From contig JACQDM010000007.1 in the NCBI GenBank assembly GCA_016201045.1, positions 248,001 to 312,000 on the forward strand: a DNA stretch of 64,000 nt. The letters run 5' to 3'. This document shows positions 23,834-34,436 of the stretch, one piece after another; within the stretch, counting starts at the first letter, position 1; each line of letters begins with the position of its first letter. Made by a program: the position numbers and the translations under genes. The notes under the pieces are model-generated. The model was given only the letters and a program-made list of their open reading frames with translations. It ran no database searches and was not told the origin of the DNA. This DNA is from Afipia sp. GTDB taxonomy: Bacteria; Pseudomonadota; Alphaproteobacteria; Rhizobiales; Xanthobacteraceae.

Positions 23834-25726
23834 TCAGTTTTGCGGCAGATTGAGCCGGATATGCAACTCGCGCAACTGCTTGACTGACACTTCCGAAGGC
23901 GCACCCATCAGGAGATCTTCCGCGCGCTGGTTCATCGGAAACAGCGAAATCTCGCGCAGGTTGGTCGTGCCGCACAACAGCATGACGATGCGATCGACGC
24001 CCGCCGCCATGCCGCCATGCGGCGGCGCACCGTACTGGAAGGCGCGATACATGCCGCCGAACCGATCCACGACTTCCTTCTCGCCGTAGCCCGCGATCTC
24101 GAACGCCTTCACCATCGCGGCCGGTTTGTGATTGCGGATGCCGCCGGACGCGATCTCGTAGCCGTTGCAGGCGATGTCGTATTGGAATGCCTTGATCGTC
24201 AGCGGGTCTTGTTTCTCAAGCGCGTCCATGCCGCCTTGCGGCATCGAGAACGGGTTGTGCGAGAAGTCGACCTTCTTGTCTTCCTCGTTGTATTCGTACA
24301 TCGGGAAGTCGACGATCCACGCGAGTTCAAAGCGATCCTTGTCGATCAGCTTGAGTTCTTCGCCGAGCATCGTGCGCGCCAGCCCTGCGAACTTCCAGAA
24401 TTTCGACGGATCGCCCGCAACGAAGAATGCGGCGTCACCGTCCTTCAATCCGAGTTGCGCGCGGATCGCGGCCGTGCGCTCGGGTCCGATGTTGTTGGCG
24501 AGCGGGCCTGCGCCCTGCGGCTCGCGCGCCTTAGCAATTGCTGCTTCAAGGCGCTGAATTTCTTTTTGATCTTTACGCTCAAGCGCACCTACCAAATCTT
24601 TAGCTAGATTAATTTGATCGAGTTCCGTCGTGGCCTCGCCGCCTTCGCGCCACATGATGTAGCCGAGGCCCGGCTGGCCTTCTCCCTGCGCCCACGAATT
24701 CATGCGGTCGCAGAATGCACGTGAGCCGCCACCGGGTGCCGGGATCGCCCACACCTGGTTGGTCGCATCTTCGAGCATGCGCGCGAACACCTTGAAGCCG
24801 GAGCCGCGGAAATGTTCGGACACGTCCTGCATGACGAGCGGATTGCGAAGATCCGGCTTGTCGGTACCGTACTTGCGCAATGACTCCGCAAACGGAATGC
24901 GCGGCCATTTCTTGGTGACAGGTTTGCCGTTTGCGAAATCCTCGAACACGCCCGTAATCACCGGCTCCATCGCCGCGAACACGTCGTCCTGCGTGACGAA
25001 GCTCATTTCCAGATCGAGCTGGTAGAATTCGCCGGGCAGACGGTCGGCGCGCGGGTCTTCGTCGCGGAAGCACGGTGCGATCTGGAAGTAACGATCGAAG
25101 CCCGACATCATCAGGAGTTGCTTGTACTGCTGCGGGGCCTGCGGCAGCGCGTAGAACTTGCCGGGATGGATGCGCGACGGCACGAGGAAGTCGCGCGCGC
25201 CTTCCGGCGAGCTTGCCGTGAGGATCGGCGTCTGGAATTCGAAGAAGCCGGCGTCCTTCATGCGCTTGCGCATGGAATCGATGATACGCCCGCGCGTCAT
25301 GATGTTCTGGTGCAGCGTCTCGCGGCGCAGGTCGAGGAAACGGTATTTGAGCCTTATTTCCTCTGGGTATTCCTGATCGCCGAACACCGGCATCGGCAGT
25401 TCGGCTGCTTCACCCAACACTTCAATATCGGCGATGAAGACTTCAATCTTGCCGGTCGGAAGCTCTGGATTATCAGTGCCTTCGGGCCGCTTTCGGACCT
25501 TTCCGTCGAACTTAACCACCCACTCAGATCGCAGTGTTTCAGCCAGCTTGAACGCCTTGGAGTCCGGGTCGATCACGCACTGGGTCATGCCGTAATGGTC
25601 GCGCAGATCGATGAACAGCACGCCGCCGTGGTCACGGATGCGGTGACACCAGCCGGACAGCCGGGCTTCCTTGCCGATGTCGCTTTCGCGCAGATCAGCG
25701 CAGGTGTGGGAACGGTAGCGATGCAT
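23834..25726 (-). CDS. aspS: aspartyl-tRNA synthetase with a 40-residue insertion
   Basis: A 630-residue class II synthetase that charges tRNA-Asp. Related alphaproteobacterial enzymes also often charge tRNA-Asn. The N-terminal OB-fold (to about 110) starts [15 protein letters not shown]. The catalytic motifs are motif 2 ([32 protein letters not shown]) split here as [10 protein letters not shown] and [11 protein letters not shown], and motif 3 ([15 protein letters not shown]). The GAD insertion domain between them carries an additional 40-residue segment (residues 365-404, bases 24515-24634). Without it the length is 590, the size I expect for the family. The reading frame is intact. Confidence 0.96.
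   Translation of the reverse strand: MHRYRSHTCADLRESDIGKEARLSGWCHRIRDHGGVLFIDLRDHYGMTQCVIDPDSKAFKLAETLRSEWVVKFDGKVRKRPEGTDNPELPTGKIEVFIADIEVLGEAAELPMPVFGDQEYPEEIRLKYRFLDLRRETLHQNIMTRGRIIDSMRKRMKDAGFFEFQTPILTASSPEGARDFLVPSRIHPGKFYALPQAPQQYKQLLMMSGFDRYFQIAPCFRDEDPRADRLPGEFYQLDLEMSFVTQDDVFAAMEPVITGVFEDFANGKPVTKKWPRIPFAESLRKYGTDKPDLRNPLVMQDVSEHFRGSGFKVFARMLEDATNQVWAIPAPGGGSRAFCDRMNSWAQGEGQPGLGYIMWREGGEATTELDQINLAKDLVGALERKDQKEIQRLEAAIAKAREPQGAGPLANNIGPERTAAIRAQLGLKDGDAAFFVAGDPSKFWKFAGLARTMLGEELKLIDKDRFELAWIVDFPMYEYNEEDKKVDFSHNPFSMPQGGMDALEKQDPLTIKAFQYDIACNGYEIASGGIRNHKPAAMVKAFEIAGYGEKEVVDRFGGMYRAFQYGAPPHGGMAAGVDRIVMLLCGTTNLREISLFPMNQRAEDLLMGAPSEVSVKQLRELHIRLNLPQN
24515..24634 (-). other. in-frame 40-codon insertion within aspS, AT-rich core
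   Basis: Exactly 120 bp lie between the codons for REGGE and GAGPL, which I expect to be adjacent in related AspRS proteins. The segment encodes a Lys/Glu/Gln-rich amphipathic helix ([19 protein letters not shown]). Bases about 24540-24620 use AT-rich synonymous codons (ATT, AAT, CTA, GCT, AAA, TTG, GTA), unlike the rest of the gene. It lies in the GAD domain, away from the active-site motifs. The origin is unknown, and a small imperfect palindrome (AATCT/AGATT) is the only internal structure I see. Confidence 0.7.
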
Positions 25727-25882
25727 GAAAATCCCGGAAAATCGGCGTCGAAGACAGAATCAAAGGGAAACGCCTGAACAGCGCGCGCAGGGTTTACCCG
25801 ACGAGGCGTAACGCGGCAACCGCGCGAAGGCGGTTTTGACCGCGCAAAACCCGCCAAAAATGGAGGAAAATCAGCGCTCGGG

Positions 25883-26737
25883 CTATGGCTTTTCCGGGCG
25901 CGTTCCCTGCTGGATCATCAGCGTCGGCACGTTGCAGGTGTGGTTCTTGACGGTGAACACCCGTGTCCCCGGCTTGCGGCCTTCTCGAATGACGGAGAGA
26001 TCGAGCCCCGCCTTCTGCAATCGCGCGTGTGCGGCGTCGATATCGGCCACGCGCCACGACAGGCCCCAGACTTTATCGGGACCGTCGCCCTTCCCTTGCT
26101 TGAGCGAGTGAATGATCTCGACGACGAAGTCGCTTCCGCGCAGGAAGATGAATCGCGTGCCGAGCGCTTCGATGGTGCGATCGAGCGCCATCGGAATTCC
26201 AAGCCGCGCGGAATACAGCGCGGCTGCGCGGTCGGAGTCGGGCGTCGAGATCACGAGGCTGTCGAGCAATTCAGCGGGCGTGGAATTAGTCCCGACAGAT
26301 TTCGGAAACGGCGCATTTCGCTGAATGAAAAACAACCGAACGCCATGCGTCGATTCCTTGGAAGCACGAAATCGTTTCCACGTCGCCGTCCGTCCGCTCG
26401 TGGTATCGCGGCTCCCGCCGTCCGTTATGGCATCGGGCTGAAGCCCGAGTCGCGCGAGGCGACGATGCGCTGCATCGATATCGGAAACCGCGAAGGCAAT
26501 GCTCGCAAGCCCCTCGCCGTCCTTCTCAAGCGCCGCGCGGACGCTATCGCCCGTTGCGCCCTCACCCGATGCCGACAGCAATTCGAGCGCGACATTGCCG
26601 AGCGTGAAGATCGCATTCGATGAGCCGTCGTCGCTCGCACGCCACGACGGCTCAAAGCCGAACAGCGCCGCGTAACTCGCGATGCCCGCCTCGATGTCGC
26701 GCACCAGAACGACGATATGATCCAGCCCAGCAATCAT
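25883..26737 (-). CDS. VOC-superfamily glyoxalase-like protein
   Basis: A 284-residue protein with two VOC (vicinal oxygen chelate) modules, at about residues 3-120 and 150-275. The first opens with LDHIVVLVRDIEAGIASYAALFGF, with a metal His. The second has LVISTPDSDRAAALYSARLG and a Glu-bearing FVVEIIHS. The family includes glyoxalases, dioxygenases and resistance proteins. The substrate is unknown. It lies 156 bp upstream of aspS on the same strand, and 180 bp from the divergent rnd gene. Confidence 0.8.
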   Translation of the reverse strand: MIAGLDHIVVLVRDIEAGIASYAALFGFEPSWRASDDGSSNAIFTLGNVALELLSASGEGATGDSVRAALEKDGEGLASIAFAVSDIDAAHRRLARLGLQPDAITDGGSRDTTSGRTATWKRFRASKESTHGVRLFFIQRNAPFPKSVGTNSTPAELLDSLVISTPDSDRAAALYSARLGIPMALDRTIEALGTRFIFLRGSDFVVEIIHSLKQGKGDGPDKVWGLSWRVADIDAAHARLQKAGLDLSVIREGRKPGTRVFTVKNHTCNVPTLMIQQGTRPEKP

Positions 26738-26917
26738 GGACGGCAGCTAACACACCTCGGAACCCGATACATCCCTTCGCGCGCACGGCATGGCTGGCCT
26801 GATATCGCGCAGCGGAACAGAGCGCGCTTCTCGCAGCCGCGAATTCTCCTGTTCAACGGCAACGCTGCCAGCCGATTTTGGCGTGGATAATTCCGCCGGA
26901 AGCGCTAAGAACCGCGC

Positions 26918-28066
26918 ATGGACATCATCACCGACTCTGCCCAGCTCAAAGCCTGCTGCGAGCGCCTTGCGAAATTCCCTGTCATCACCGTCGATACCGA
27001 ATTTCTTCGCGAGACGACTTACTATCCCCTGCTCTGCGTGGTGCAACTTGCGAGCGCCGACGAGGCCGTGGTGATCGACGCGCTGGCGGACGGCATCGAC
27101 CTCAAGCCATTCTTCGATCTGATGGCGAACGAGCGCGTGCTGAAAGTCTTCCACGCGGCGCGTCAGGATATCGAAATCGTGTTCCATCGTGCGGGCATCA
27201 TCCCGCATCCGGTGTTCGACACGCAGGTTGCAGCGATGGTGCTGGGCTATGGCGACAGCGTCGCCTACGATCAACTGGTCGAGCGTACTACGGGCCATCG
27301 CATCGACAAGACGCAGCGCTTCACCGACTGGTCGCATCGCCCGCTGTCGAAGGATCAGGTCGTCTATGCGCTCGCCGACGTCACCCATTTGCGCGACGTG
27401 TTCGCCGTACTCGACGCAGATCTGAAAAAGCGCGGGCGCAGCGACTGGGTGTCCGAGGAGATGGAAGTCCTCACATCGCCCCGAACCTACGATTTTCATC
27501 CCGAACGCGCGTGGGAGCGGTTGCGCACCCGCGTCCGCAAGCCGAAAGACCTCGCGGTGCTGATGGAAGTCGCTGCATGGCGCGAGCAGGAAGCGCAGAC
27601 CCGCGACGTGCCGCGCTCGCGTGTCCTGAAGGACGATGCCATCGGCGACATCGCCACTCACGCGCCGACCAGCATCGAACGTTTGGCGAAGCTGCGTTCG
27701 CTGCCGAAGGGTTTCGAGAAATCGAAATGGGGACAGGACATCGTCGCTGCCGTCCAGCGCGGATTGGCGCGGGACCCGGCAAAATTGCCGAAGATCGACA
27801 AGCCGCGCAACAGCGGCAATGGCGCGGCGACCGTCGAGCTTCTGAAGGTTCTGCTGCGCATGACCTCGGAACGCCATGCCGTCGCGAGCAAGGTGATCGC
27901 GACCACCGACGATCTCGAACAGATCGCCAACGATGACAACGCCGATGTCGCTGCCTTGCATGGCTGGCGGCGCGAATTGTTCGGCGAAGCAGCACTCGCG
28001 CTCAAGCACGGCCGCGTCGCGCTCGCCATCGACAAGGGCCGCGTGGTGCGGGTGGATCGCGCTTAA
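26918..28066 (+). CDS. rnd: ribonuclease D
   Basis: A 382-residue 3'-5' exoribonuclease that trims tRNA and other stable RNA precursors. The DEDDy residues are visible in VDTEFLRE (Asp, Glu), [10 protein letters not shown] (Asp) and [12 protein letters not shown] (Tyr, Asp). One or two HRDC-like domains follow (about 210-370). ATG 26918 gives the expected length. The TAA stop overlaps the stop of the convergent ppx gene in TTAA (28063-28066). Confidence 0.95.
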   Translation: MDIITDSAQLKACCERLAKFPVITVDTEFLRETTYYPLLCVVQLASADEAVVIDALADGIDLKPFFDLMANERVLKVFHAARQDIEIVFHRAGIIPHPVFDTQVAAMVLGYGDSVAYDQLVERTTGHRIDKTQRFTDWSHRPLSKDQVVYALADVTHLRDVFAVLDADLKKRGRSDWVSEEMEVLTSPRTYDFHPERAWERLRTRVRKPKDLAVLMEVAAWREQEAQTRDVPRSRVLKDDAIGDIATHAPTSIERLAKLRSLPKGFEKSKWGQDIVAAVQRGLARDPAKLPKIDKPRNSGNGAATVELLKVLLRMTSERHAVASKVIATTDDLEQIANDDNADVAALHGWRRELFGEAALALKHGRVALAIDKGRVVRVDRA

Positions 28067-29667
28067 GGCTTGACGATACCGCCGCTGCGGCCGATCAGCC
28101 GCGCGAACTGCTTGAAGCGGTTGCCGACGCGGTCGGCGGCGAGATCGGCGATCTTCGGATCGAACACCAGCAAGATCTTGCGGCCCCGATTGCGGAAATG
28201 CGTGTGCGGCAGCACGCCCGTCTGTGCAGCCGAAATCAGGAACGCGACCCGAAACATCGCGCCGATCAGCCGCGCGCGCTCCACCATTGCCGGCGGGACG
28301 AGTTCGCGCACCACTTCCGGCGCTTCGTTCTCGGCGCTCAGGCCCGCGTAGCGATAGAACACTGCCAATGCGAGGAACGCGCGGTCCTCGTGGCTGACCG
28401 CGCCGAAATTCGCGTTGGTGATGATGTTGAGCGATTGCTCGCCGCGGTAATCCGGATGTGCGCGCCAGCCGATATCCGACATCATGCAGGCGGCATGTCG
28501 CAGACGGCGCTCGTCCTCGTTTTCGCGAATGCCCGCGACGCGCACCAGGCGGTCGGTCCAGCTGGCGAGATCGTCGGCATGGTGCGGAGAGCGCGAGCGC
28601 AGCCGATTGAGCGTCTCGGCCGCCGAGATCAGCCCATCCTTCTGCTGCTCGCGTTCGGGCAGCATTTCGTAGAGCAATCCTTCGCGCACGCCGAAGGTCG
28701 AGAACACGATAGTCTTCGGTTTGGCGACGCGAATGATGTATTCGAGCACCAATGCTGCGTAGGTCAGAAGCGGACGGCGGGCATCAGCGACCGTCTCAAT
28801 ATCGGCGAGAATATTGTTCGCCGCCAATCTGCGAAGCCGGATGACAAAATCGAGCGCGTCAGCCGCTGGGATCGTGTAACCGTGCATCACGTGCAGCGGA
28901 TAGCCGCTCTGGATGATGTGAATGCGTGCCAGCGCGCGCCATGTTCCGCCGACCGCATAGAAATTACGGCCCTTGCCCGCTTTCAGTTGCTGCAGGCCGA
29001 CGATTTTCGATGCGACGATCTTCTCGGCCTTCTTCAGCGACTTCTGCGCGGAGTCCTGCAGCGCGAGACCGCCGAGCGGCAACGTCAATCCGTTGCGGAT
29101 GCGATGTCCCCGCACGTCGACAAGCTCAAGCGAGCCGCCGCCGAGATCACCGACAATGCCGTCGGCCTTGTAGACACCGGACGTGACGCCAAGCGCGGAG
29201 AGTTTTGCCTCGCGCGCGCCGGACAGGATTTCGATGGAGCAGCCGCAGATGCGCTCGGCCTTGGCGATGAACTCAGGCCCATTGGTCGCGTCGCGGCAGG
29301 CTGCGGTTGCAATCGCATGCACATCCTCGATACGCATGATTTTACAGAGCGCCTTGAAACGCTTGAGCGCCGCGAGCGCCTTCTCGACAGCATCGGCGGC
29401 GAGCAATCCGGTGGACTGCACTTCGCGGCCTAATCCGCACAGCGTCTTTTCGTTGAAGATCGCGGAGAGATTACGCGTCCTGTCTTCATAGACAACAAGT
29501 CGAACCGAGTTCGATCCGATGTCGATGATCGCGACGCCCGCGGAATGTTTGCGCAGAGTGGATTTCCTTCCGCGCAAGCGGGCGCGCGCCGCCGGCTCAG
29601 GCGGGTGATTGACGCTCCGAACGGCGCGTAAGACGACGCGGCGAAGATTCTTTAAGCGACTTTCCAC
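28063..29667 (-). CDS. ppx: Ppx/GppA exopolyphosphatase-guanosine pentaphosphate phosphatase
   Basis: A 534-residue phosphatase of the ASKHA fold. [18 protein letters not shown] (phosphate loop 1) and [14 protein letters not shown] (loop 2) are clear, and the C-terminal HD-like helical region follows about residue 330. It degrades polyphosphate or converts pppGpp to ppGpp. No later ATG allows the family N-terminus, so GTG 29667 is the start. This overlaps the end of ppk by 71 bp, so the enzymes that make and break polyphosphate are cotranscribed. Confidence 0.93.
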   Translation of the reverse strand: MESRLKNLRRVVLRAVRSVNHPPEPAARARLRGRKSTLRKHSAGVAIIDIGSNSVRLVVYEDRTRNLSAIFNEKTLCGLGREVQSTGLLAADAVEKALAALKRFKALCKIMRIEDVHAIATAACRDATNGPEFIAKAERICGCSIEILSGAREAKLSALGVTSGVYKADGIVGDLGGGSLELVDVRGHRIRNGLTLPLGGLALQDSAQKSLKKAEKIVASKIVGLQQLKAGKGRNFYAVGGTWRALARIHIIQSGYPLHVMHGYTIPAADALDFVIRLRRLAANNILADIETVADARRPLLTYAALVLEYIIRVAKPKTIVFSTFGVREGLLYEMLPEREQQKDGLISAAETLNRLRSRSPHHADDLASWTDRLVRVAGIRENEDERRLRHAACMMSDIGWRAHPDYRGEQSLNIITNANFGAVSHEDRAFLALAVFYRYAGLSAENEAPEVVRELVPPAMVERARLIGAMFRVAFLISAAQTGVLPHTHFRNRGRKILLVFDPKIADLAADRVGNRFKQFARLIGRSGGIVKP

Positions 29668-31795
29668 GTCCTGACAGACTCGGGTTTGTCATGAAGTAAT
29701 TGTGTACGTTGAAAGGCTCCTCGCCTTTCGCGGCCTTCATACGTGTTGAGGACCCGTCCGGCAACAGTTGCCAGCTTTGCTCGTTGTCCTTCAGATTCGC
29801 GACCATAATCTGTTCGAGAACCTGCTGATGAACGGTCGGATTCTGCAGCGGGCATAGTACCTCGACCCGGCGGTCGAGATTGCGCGGCATCATGTCGGCG
29901 GAGGAGATATACACAGCCGACTTTTCGCTCGGCAGGCCGTGACCCATGCCGAAACAGTAGATTCGGCCGTGTTCCAGGAATCGGCCGATGATCGATTTGA
30001 CGCGGATGTTTTCCGACAGCCCCGCAACGCCCGGCCTTAAGCAGCAGATGCCGCGAATGATGAGTTCTATCGAGACACCCGCCTGCGATGCATCGTAGAG
30101 CGCGTCGATGATTTCCGGGTCGACCAGCGAATTCATCTTCATCCAGATCGCGCCGGGCTTGCCGTGCCGCGCAAAATTCGCTTCGCCTCGGATGTGATCG
30201 ACAATCCGCTTGCGCAGCGTGATCGGCGACACCGCCATTTTCTCGATGTCCTTGGGCTCGGCGTAGCCGGTGATGAAATTGAACACCCGCGTCGCATCGC
30301 GCCCGATCACGGGATCGGAGGTGAAGTATGACAGGTCTGTATAGATGCGCGCCGTGACCGGGTGATAGTTGCCGGTGCCGGTGTGAACGTAAGTCACGAG
30401 GTCCGCGCCTTCACGACGCACCACCAGCGACAGCTTGGCATGGGTCTTCAATTCGAGAAATCCATAGACCACCTGCACGCCGGCGCGTTCAAGATCGCGT
30501 GCCCAGCGAATATTGGCTTCCTCGTCGAAGCGCGCTTTCAACTCGACCAAAGCGGTGACCGATTTTCCGGCTTCGGCGGCTTCGGCGAGCGTGCGAACGA
30601 TCGGTGAATCGCGCGAGGTGCGATAGAGCGTCTGCTTGATCGCAACCACGTCAGGGTCGCGCGCGGCCTGTTGCAGGAACTGCACGACCACGTCAAACGA
30701 TTCATACGGATGATGAACGATCAGATCCTTCTGACGGATGGCAGCGAAAATATCGCCGCCATGATCGCGCACGCGCTCGGGATGACGCGGCACATAAGGC
30801 GTGAACTCAAGATCGGGACGATCGAGCCGCGTCAACTGCGAGAGTTCATTCATTGCGAGAACGCCGTCGACGGTCAGCATCTCATCATCGGCGACGGACA
30901 GCGCGCGCTGCACGAAGGCGCGCAGTTCAGCTGGCATCGTACCTTCGATCTCGAGCCGGATCACCGATCCGCGGCGGCGTCGTTTCAGCGCGGTCTCAAA
31001 CAGGCGCACCAGATCTTCGGCTTCTTCCTCGATTTCCAATTCAGAGTCGCGGATGACGCGGAACGCGCCCTGCCCCTTGACGGTGTAGCCGGGAAACAGC
31101 CGTCCGATGAAAAGACCCGTCGCCTGCTCCAGCGTGATGAGACGAACCGCGCTGTCTTTTCCGGCGGGTAATTTGATGAAGCGGTCGATCTTGCCCGGCA
31201 TGCGGATCAGCGCGTTCATCGCCTTGCCGTCGGAGGTGCGCGCGAGCTGAAGCGCGATCGTGAACCCGAGCGATGGAATGAACGGGAAAGGATGCGCCGG
31301 ATCGATCGCAAGCGGTGTCAAAAGCGGAAAGATATGATGAAGGAAATGATCCTCGATCCAGGCTGCTTCCGATTTGCTGACATCCTTGCCGTCGACGAGA
31401 ACGATTCCGACATCGGCGAGGATCACACGCAGGTCGCGCCAGATCGCCTGCTGATCGGTTGCGAGTTTGGAAACGGTGCGGTTGATCAGCGCAAGCTGCT
31501 CGGATGGCGTGGCACCTTCGGGGCTGCGCTCGACGATCCCTTCGCGCACCTGCGCCTTCAGGCCCGCGACGCGGACCATGAAAAACTCGTCGAGGTTGTT
31601 GGCCGAGATCGACAGAAACCGGACCCGCTCAAGCGCGGGATGATGCGGGTTGACGGACTCTTCGAGCACCCGGCGGTTGAAATGCAGCCACGACAATTCG
31701 CGGTTGATGAAGCGCTCAGGCGCCGTCGCGATCGACACCGTGCCGCCGCTCTCTTCAATTTGTTCTTTTTTTACAATGGGTTGCGCGGAATCCAT
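29597..31795 (-). CDS. ppk: polyphosphate kinase 1
   Basis: A 732-residue enzyme that reversibly makes polyphosphate from [22 protein letters not shown] (N domain), FEESLNRH-type helices, the [15 protein letters not shown] block and the phosphorylated His in [15 protein letters not shown] are visible, as are [14 protein letters not shown] and a PLD-like C-terminal domain. I chose ATG 31795 (MDSAQ) by resemblance to related proteins, though the frame is open from an ATG at 31852. Neither has a strong ribosome site. ppx overlaps its 3' end. Confidence 0.95.
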   Translation of the reverse strand: MDSAQPIVKKEQIEESGGTVSIATAPERFINRELSWLHFNRRVLEESVNPHHPALERVRFLSISANNLDEFFMVRVAGLKAQVREGIVERSPEGATPSEQLALINRTVSKLATDQQAIWRDLRVILADVGIVLVDGKDVSKSEAAWIEDHFLHHIFPLLTPLAIDPAHPFPFIPSLGFTIALQLARTSDGKAMNALIRMPGKIDRFIKLPAGKDSAVRLITLEQATGLFIGRLFPGYTVKGQGAFRVIRDSELEIEEEAEDLVRLFETALKRRRRGSVIRLEIEGTMPAELRAFVQRALSVADDEMLTVDGVLAMNELSQLTRLDRPDLEFTPYVPRHPERVRDHGGDIFAAIRQKDLIVHHPYESFDVVVQFLQQAARDPDVVAIKQTLYRTSRDSPIVRTLAEAAEAGKSVTALVELKARFDEEANIRWARDLERAGVQVVYGFLELKTHAKLSLVVRREGADLVTYVHTGTGNYHPVTARIYTDLSYFTSDPVIGRDATRVFNFITGYAEPKDIEKMAVSPITLRKRIVDHIRGEANFARHGKPGAIWMKMNSLVDPEIIDALYDASQAGVSIELIIRGICCLRPGVAGLSENIRVKSIIGRFLEHGRIYCFGMGHGLPSEKSAVYISSADMMPRNLDRRVEVLCPLQNPTVHQQVLEQIMVANLKDNEQSWQLLPDGSSTRMKAAKGEEPFNVHNYFMTNPSLSGRGKSLKESSPRRLTRRSERQSPA

Positions 31796-31947
31796 CGCGT
31801 GCGGTCCAATCGTTCGCGGGCTTTGAAGCAAGCTCTCACTCGCAGAGAGCATGTGCCAGCGGCATGACTATTCGATGACATGATGAGCCAAGACCCTCGA
31901 ACGGCCAAGGCATAAAGGCGCGCAGGCTTAACGGCTCACAGGGGGTC

Positions 31948-32637
31948 TCAGACCGCTATGTCGCGCATAACGTCCACCGCCAGCGCCCGCGTGACAGGAC
32001 GACGCAGCCGCAGCGCTTCGGCATCGAGCTGCACGACCGCGCGGCGCGCGCCCGCGACCGAACGCTCGATATGGGTGGTGAGATAGCTCACGAGCGCCTC
32101 GTCCACACTCATCTGCCGGTCGGCGCAGAATTTCACGATCAGCGCGCGCAGCAGCGCATCGTCCGGCGGATCCACGGTTACCATCGGAACCGCACGCAGG
32201 CGCGACTGCAAATCGCGCAATTCAATGTCGAACAATGTCTGCGGGAGACGGCAGGTCAGGAGTACATAGGCATCGTCTTCACGCGCAAGATTCAAAAGGT
32301 GAAACAGCGCACGATGATCGAGCGTTGCCGGATCGAGATCGTCGACGACGATGGCACCCGTGGCGAGCGCAACCGGGACGTTTTCAATCGTCAGCAGATG
32401 CGCGGAAATTGTGCGTGCTCCCGCAATCTCCGCCCAGATCGCGGCGAGATGACTTTTGCCGCTCCCCTCAGCCCCGCTCAACAGCATCACGCGGTTCGGC
32501 CAATCCGGCCAGCCGTCGATCAGTGCCAGCGCTTGCGAATTACCGGCGCCTTCAAGGAAATCGTCCCGCGACAGGCTTTCCTCATGCGGAAGTTCCAGCG
32601 CAAGCTGCCGCGGTTGTATGCGCGCCACCACACTCAC
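31948..32637 (-). CDS. hda: DnaA regulatory inactivator Hda/HdaA-type AAA protein
   Basis: A 229-residue AAA+ protein of the DnaA-like family. It begins RQLALELPHEESLSRDDFLEG, with Walker A GAEGSGKSHLA, Walker B AIVVDDLD, sensor 1 LLTCRLP and a C-terminal arginine region (SRLRAVP). It lacks the DnaA DNA-binding domain IV. Together with the beta clamp it triggers ATP hydrolysis by DnaA and limits re-initiation. The GTG start at 32637 overlaps the pgsA TGA stop (GTGA). The longer open frame upstream is not coding. Confidence 0.88.
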   Translation of the reverse strand: MSVVARIQPRQLALELPHEESLSRDDFLEGAGNSQALALIDGWPDWPNRVMLLSGAEGSGKSHLAAIWAEIAGARTISAHLLTIENVPVALATGAIVVDDLDPATLDHRALFHLLNLAREDDAYVLLTCRLPQTLFDIELRDLQSRLRAVPMVTVDPPDDALLRALIVKFCADRQMSVDEALVSYLTTHIERSVAGARRAVVQLDAEALRLRRPVTRALAVDVMRDIAV

Positions 32638-33179
32638 GGGATCGGCTCCGTGGTGCTCATGTGGCGCGCCCATTCGATCAGATAGAACACCATCGACAGC
32701 GTCGTCAGAATGGCGACGGCAACCATCAGGATCGTCTGGTAGGGACCGGCATGAAAGCCGAAGCCGAGCGACGCCAAGACCAATGCCGCGAACGCGACCT
32801 GCGCCACGGTGTTCATCTTGGAAACCATCAGGGGCTTCATCGGGATCGGATTGTCCAGCAGCCACGAGATGATGACGGCGCCGACGATCATCACGTCGCG
32901 CGATACGACAAGAATGACCAGCCACTCCGGAATGTTCCCGGAAATTCCCAGCATCATGTAGATCGAAACCAAGAGCGCCTTGTCGGCGACGGGATCGAGC
33001 AACGCGCCGATGTCGGTGACCATGTTGAAGCGCTTGGCAAGGAAACCGTCGATCGCGTCGCTGACGCCCGCAACCACGAAAATGAAGAACGCGAGCTTCA
33101 TCTGCTGCGAGGCGATCGCCCAGATGATGACAGGCACCAGAAGGATGCGCATCAGGGTGATAATATTGGGCAGATTCAC
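32634..33179 (-). CDS. pgsA: CDP-alcohol phosphatidyltransferase (phosphatidylglycerophosphate synthase)
   Basis: A 181-residue inner-membrane enzyme with about five membrane segments. The CDP-OH-P signature is complete: SDAIDGFLAKR, then GALLDPVADKALL (Dx2DGx2AR...Gx3Dx3D). It makes phosphatidylglycerophosphate, the precursor of phosphatidylglycerol and cardiolipin. The start is GTG 33179. hda follows with a 4-bp overlap. The 182 bp up to divergent purM carry no obvious signal. Confidence 0.92.
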   Translation of the reverse strand: MNLPNIITLMRILLVPVIIWAIASQQMKLAFFIFVVAGVSDAIDGFLAKRFNMVTDIGALLDPVADKALLVSIYMMLGISGNIPEWLVILVVSRDVMIVGAVIISWLLDNPIPMKPLMVSKMNTVAQVAFAALVLASLGFGFHAGPYQTILMVAVAILTTLSMVFYLIEWARHMSTTEPIP

Positions 33180-33361
33180 GCGACGTTTCCCGGCTCGGGG
33201 CTTTGTAGCAACGGACCGCCCGCACGCAAGGGATTTGGCCTGCAGAACAAGGACTGATCGGCGCTGACCACGCTATGCACAGCCATCGCAGCGGATCGCC
33301 GCAAGCCATTGCGCGGCCACGGAATCCGACGTAACCACCGCATATTCTTTGAAAGCGTGGC

Positions 33362-34435
33362 ATGACCGACAAGAAAATCGGCCTTACCTACTCGTCATCG
33401 GGCGTCGACATCGACGCCGGAAACCGGCTGGTCGACATGATTAAACCGCTGGTGCGCGCCACGGCTCGCGCCGGTGCGGATGCGGAAATCGGCGGCTTCG
33501 GCGGCCTGTTCGATCTGAAAGCGGCGGGCTTCAAGGATCCCGTTTTGGTCGCCGCGACCGACGGCGTCGGCACCAAGGTCAAGATTGCCATCGACACGGG
33601 TCTGCACAGCGGCATCGGTATCGATCTCGTCGCCATGAGCGTCAACGACCTCGTCGTGCAAGGCGCCGAGCCGCTGTTCTTTCTCGACTACTTCGCCTGC
33701 GGCAAGCTCGATCCCGAAGCGACCGCCGCCATTGTCGCCGGTATCGCCGAAGGTTGCCGCGAGTCCGGCTGCGCGCTGATCGGCGGCGAGACGGCAGAAA
33801 TGCCAGGTCTCTACAAGGACGGCGATTACGATCTCGCCGGTTTTGCCGTCGGCGCGGCCGAACGTGGAACGCTTCTGCCGACGCCCGACATTGCGGCGGG
33901 CGACGCGGTGATCGGTCTCGCGTCGTCCGGCGTCCACTCGAATGGATTTTCGCTCGTTCGCAAAGTCGTGGAAAAATCCCGCGTCGCGTTCGACGCGCCT
34001 GCACCTTTCGCGCCTGTCATGACGCTCGGTGGCGCTTTGCTCACGCCAACGAAGCTCTACGTGCTCTCGTGCCTGCGCGCGATCCGCGAGACCGGCGGCA
34101 TCAAGGGACTGGCGCATATCACCGGCGGCGGATTCACCGACAACATTCCGCGCGTGCTGCCGAAACATCTCGGCGTTCGCATCGATCTTGCTGCCGTGCC
34201 CGTGCTTCCGGTTTTCAAGTGGCTCGCAGAAGTCGGAAACATCGCCGAACGCGAACTGCTGCGCACCTTCAACTGCGGCGTCGGGATGATCGCCATCGTC
34301 AAACGCGAAAAGCTCGTTGATGTCATGGACGTGTTCGCGGCCAGCGGCGAGAAGGTCGTCGACCTCGGCGAGGTCGTCGCCATCAAGGACGGCGAGCGCG
34401 TGCTCTACAGCGGCCACCTCGATCTGGCGCAGTGA
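33362..34435 (+). CDS. purM: phosphoribosylformylglycinamidine cyclo-ligase (AIR synthetase)
   Basis: A 357-residue purine biosynthesis enzyme that converts FGAM to AIR with ATP. Family features include [19 protein letters not shown] at the N-terminus, the ATP-binding [21 protein letters not shown], and [19 protein letters not shown]. The length is normal. purN starts one base after its stop, so the two form an operon. Confidence 0.97.
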   Translation: MTDKKIGLTYSSSGVDIDAGNRLVDMIKPLVRATARAGADAEIGGFGGLFDLKAAGFKDPVLVAATDGVGTKVKIAIDTGLHSGIGIDLVAMSVNDLVVQGAEPLFFLDYFACGKLDPEATAAIVAGIAEGCRESGCALIGGETAEMPGLYKDGDYDLAGFAVGAAERGTLLPTPDIAAGDAVIGLASSGVHSNGFSLVRKVVEKSRVAFDAPAPFAPVMTLGGALLTPTKLYVLSCLRAIRETGGIKGLAHITGGGFTDNIPRVLPKHLGVRIDLAAVPVLPVFKWLAEVGNIAERELLRTFNCGVGMIAIVKREKLVDVMDVFAASGEKVVDLGEVVAIKDGERVLYSGHLDLAQ

Positions 34436-34436
34436 C

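Noticed and set aside
24515-24634. Intein or group I/II intron in aspS
   Set aside because: The insert is only 120 bp, in frame, and lacks splicing motifs.
32638-33372. N-terminal extension of the hda frame across pgsA
   Set aside because: The added residues are a shifted reading of pgsA. The GTG at 32637 gives the family length.
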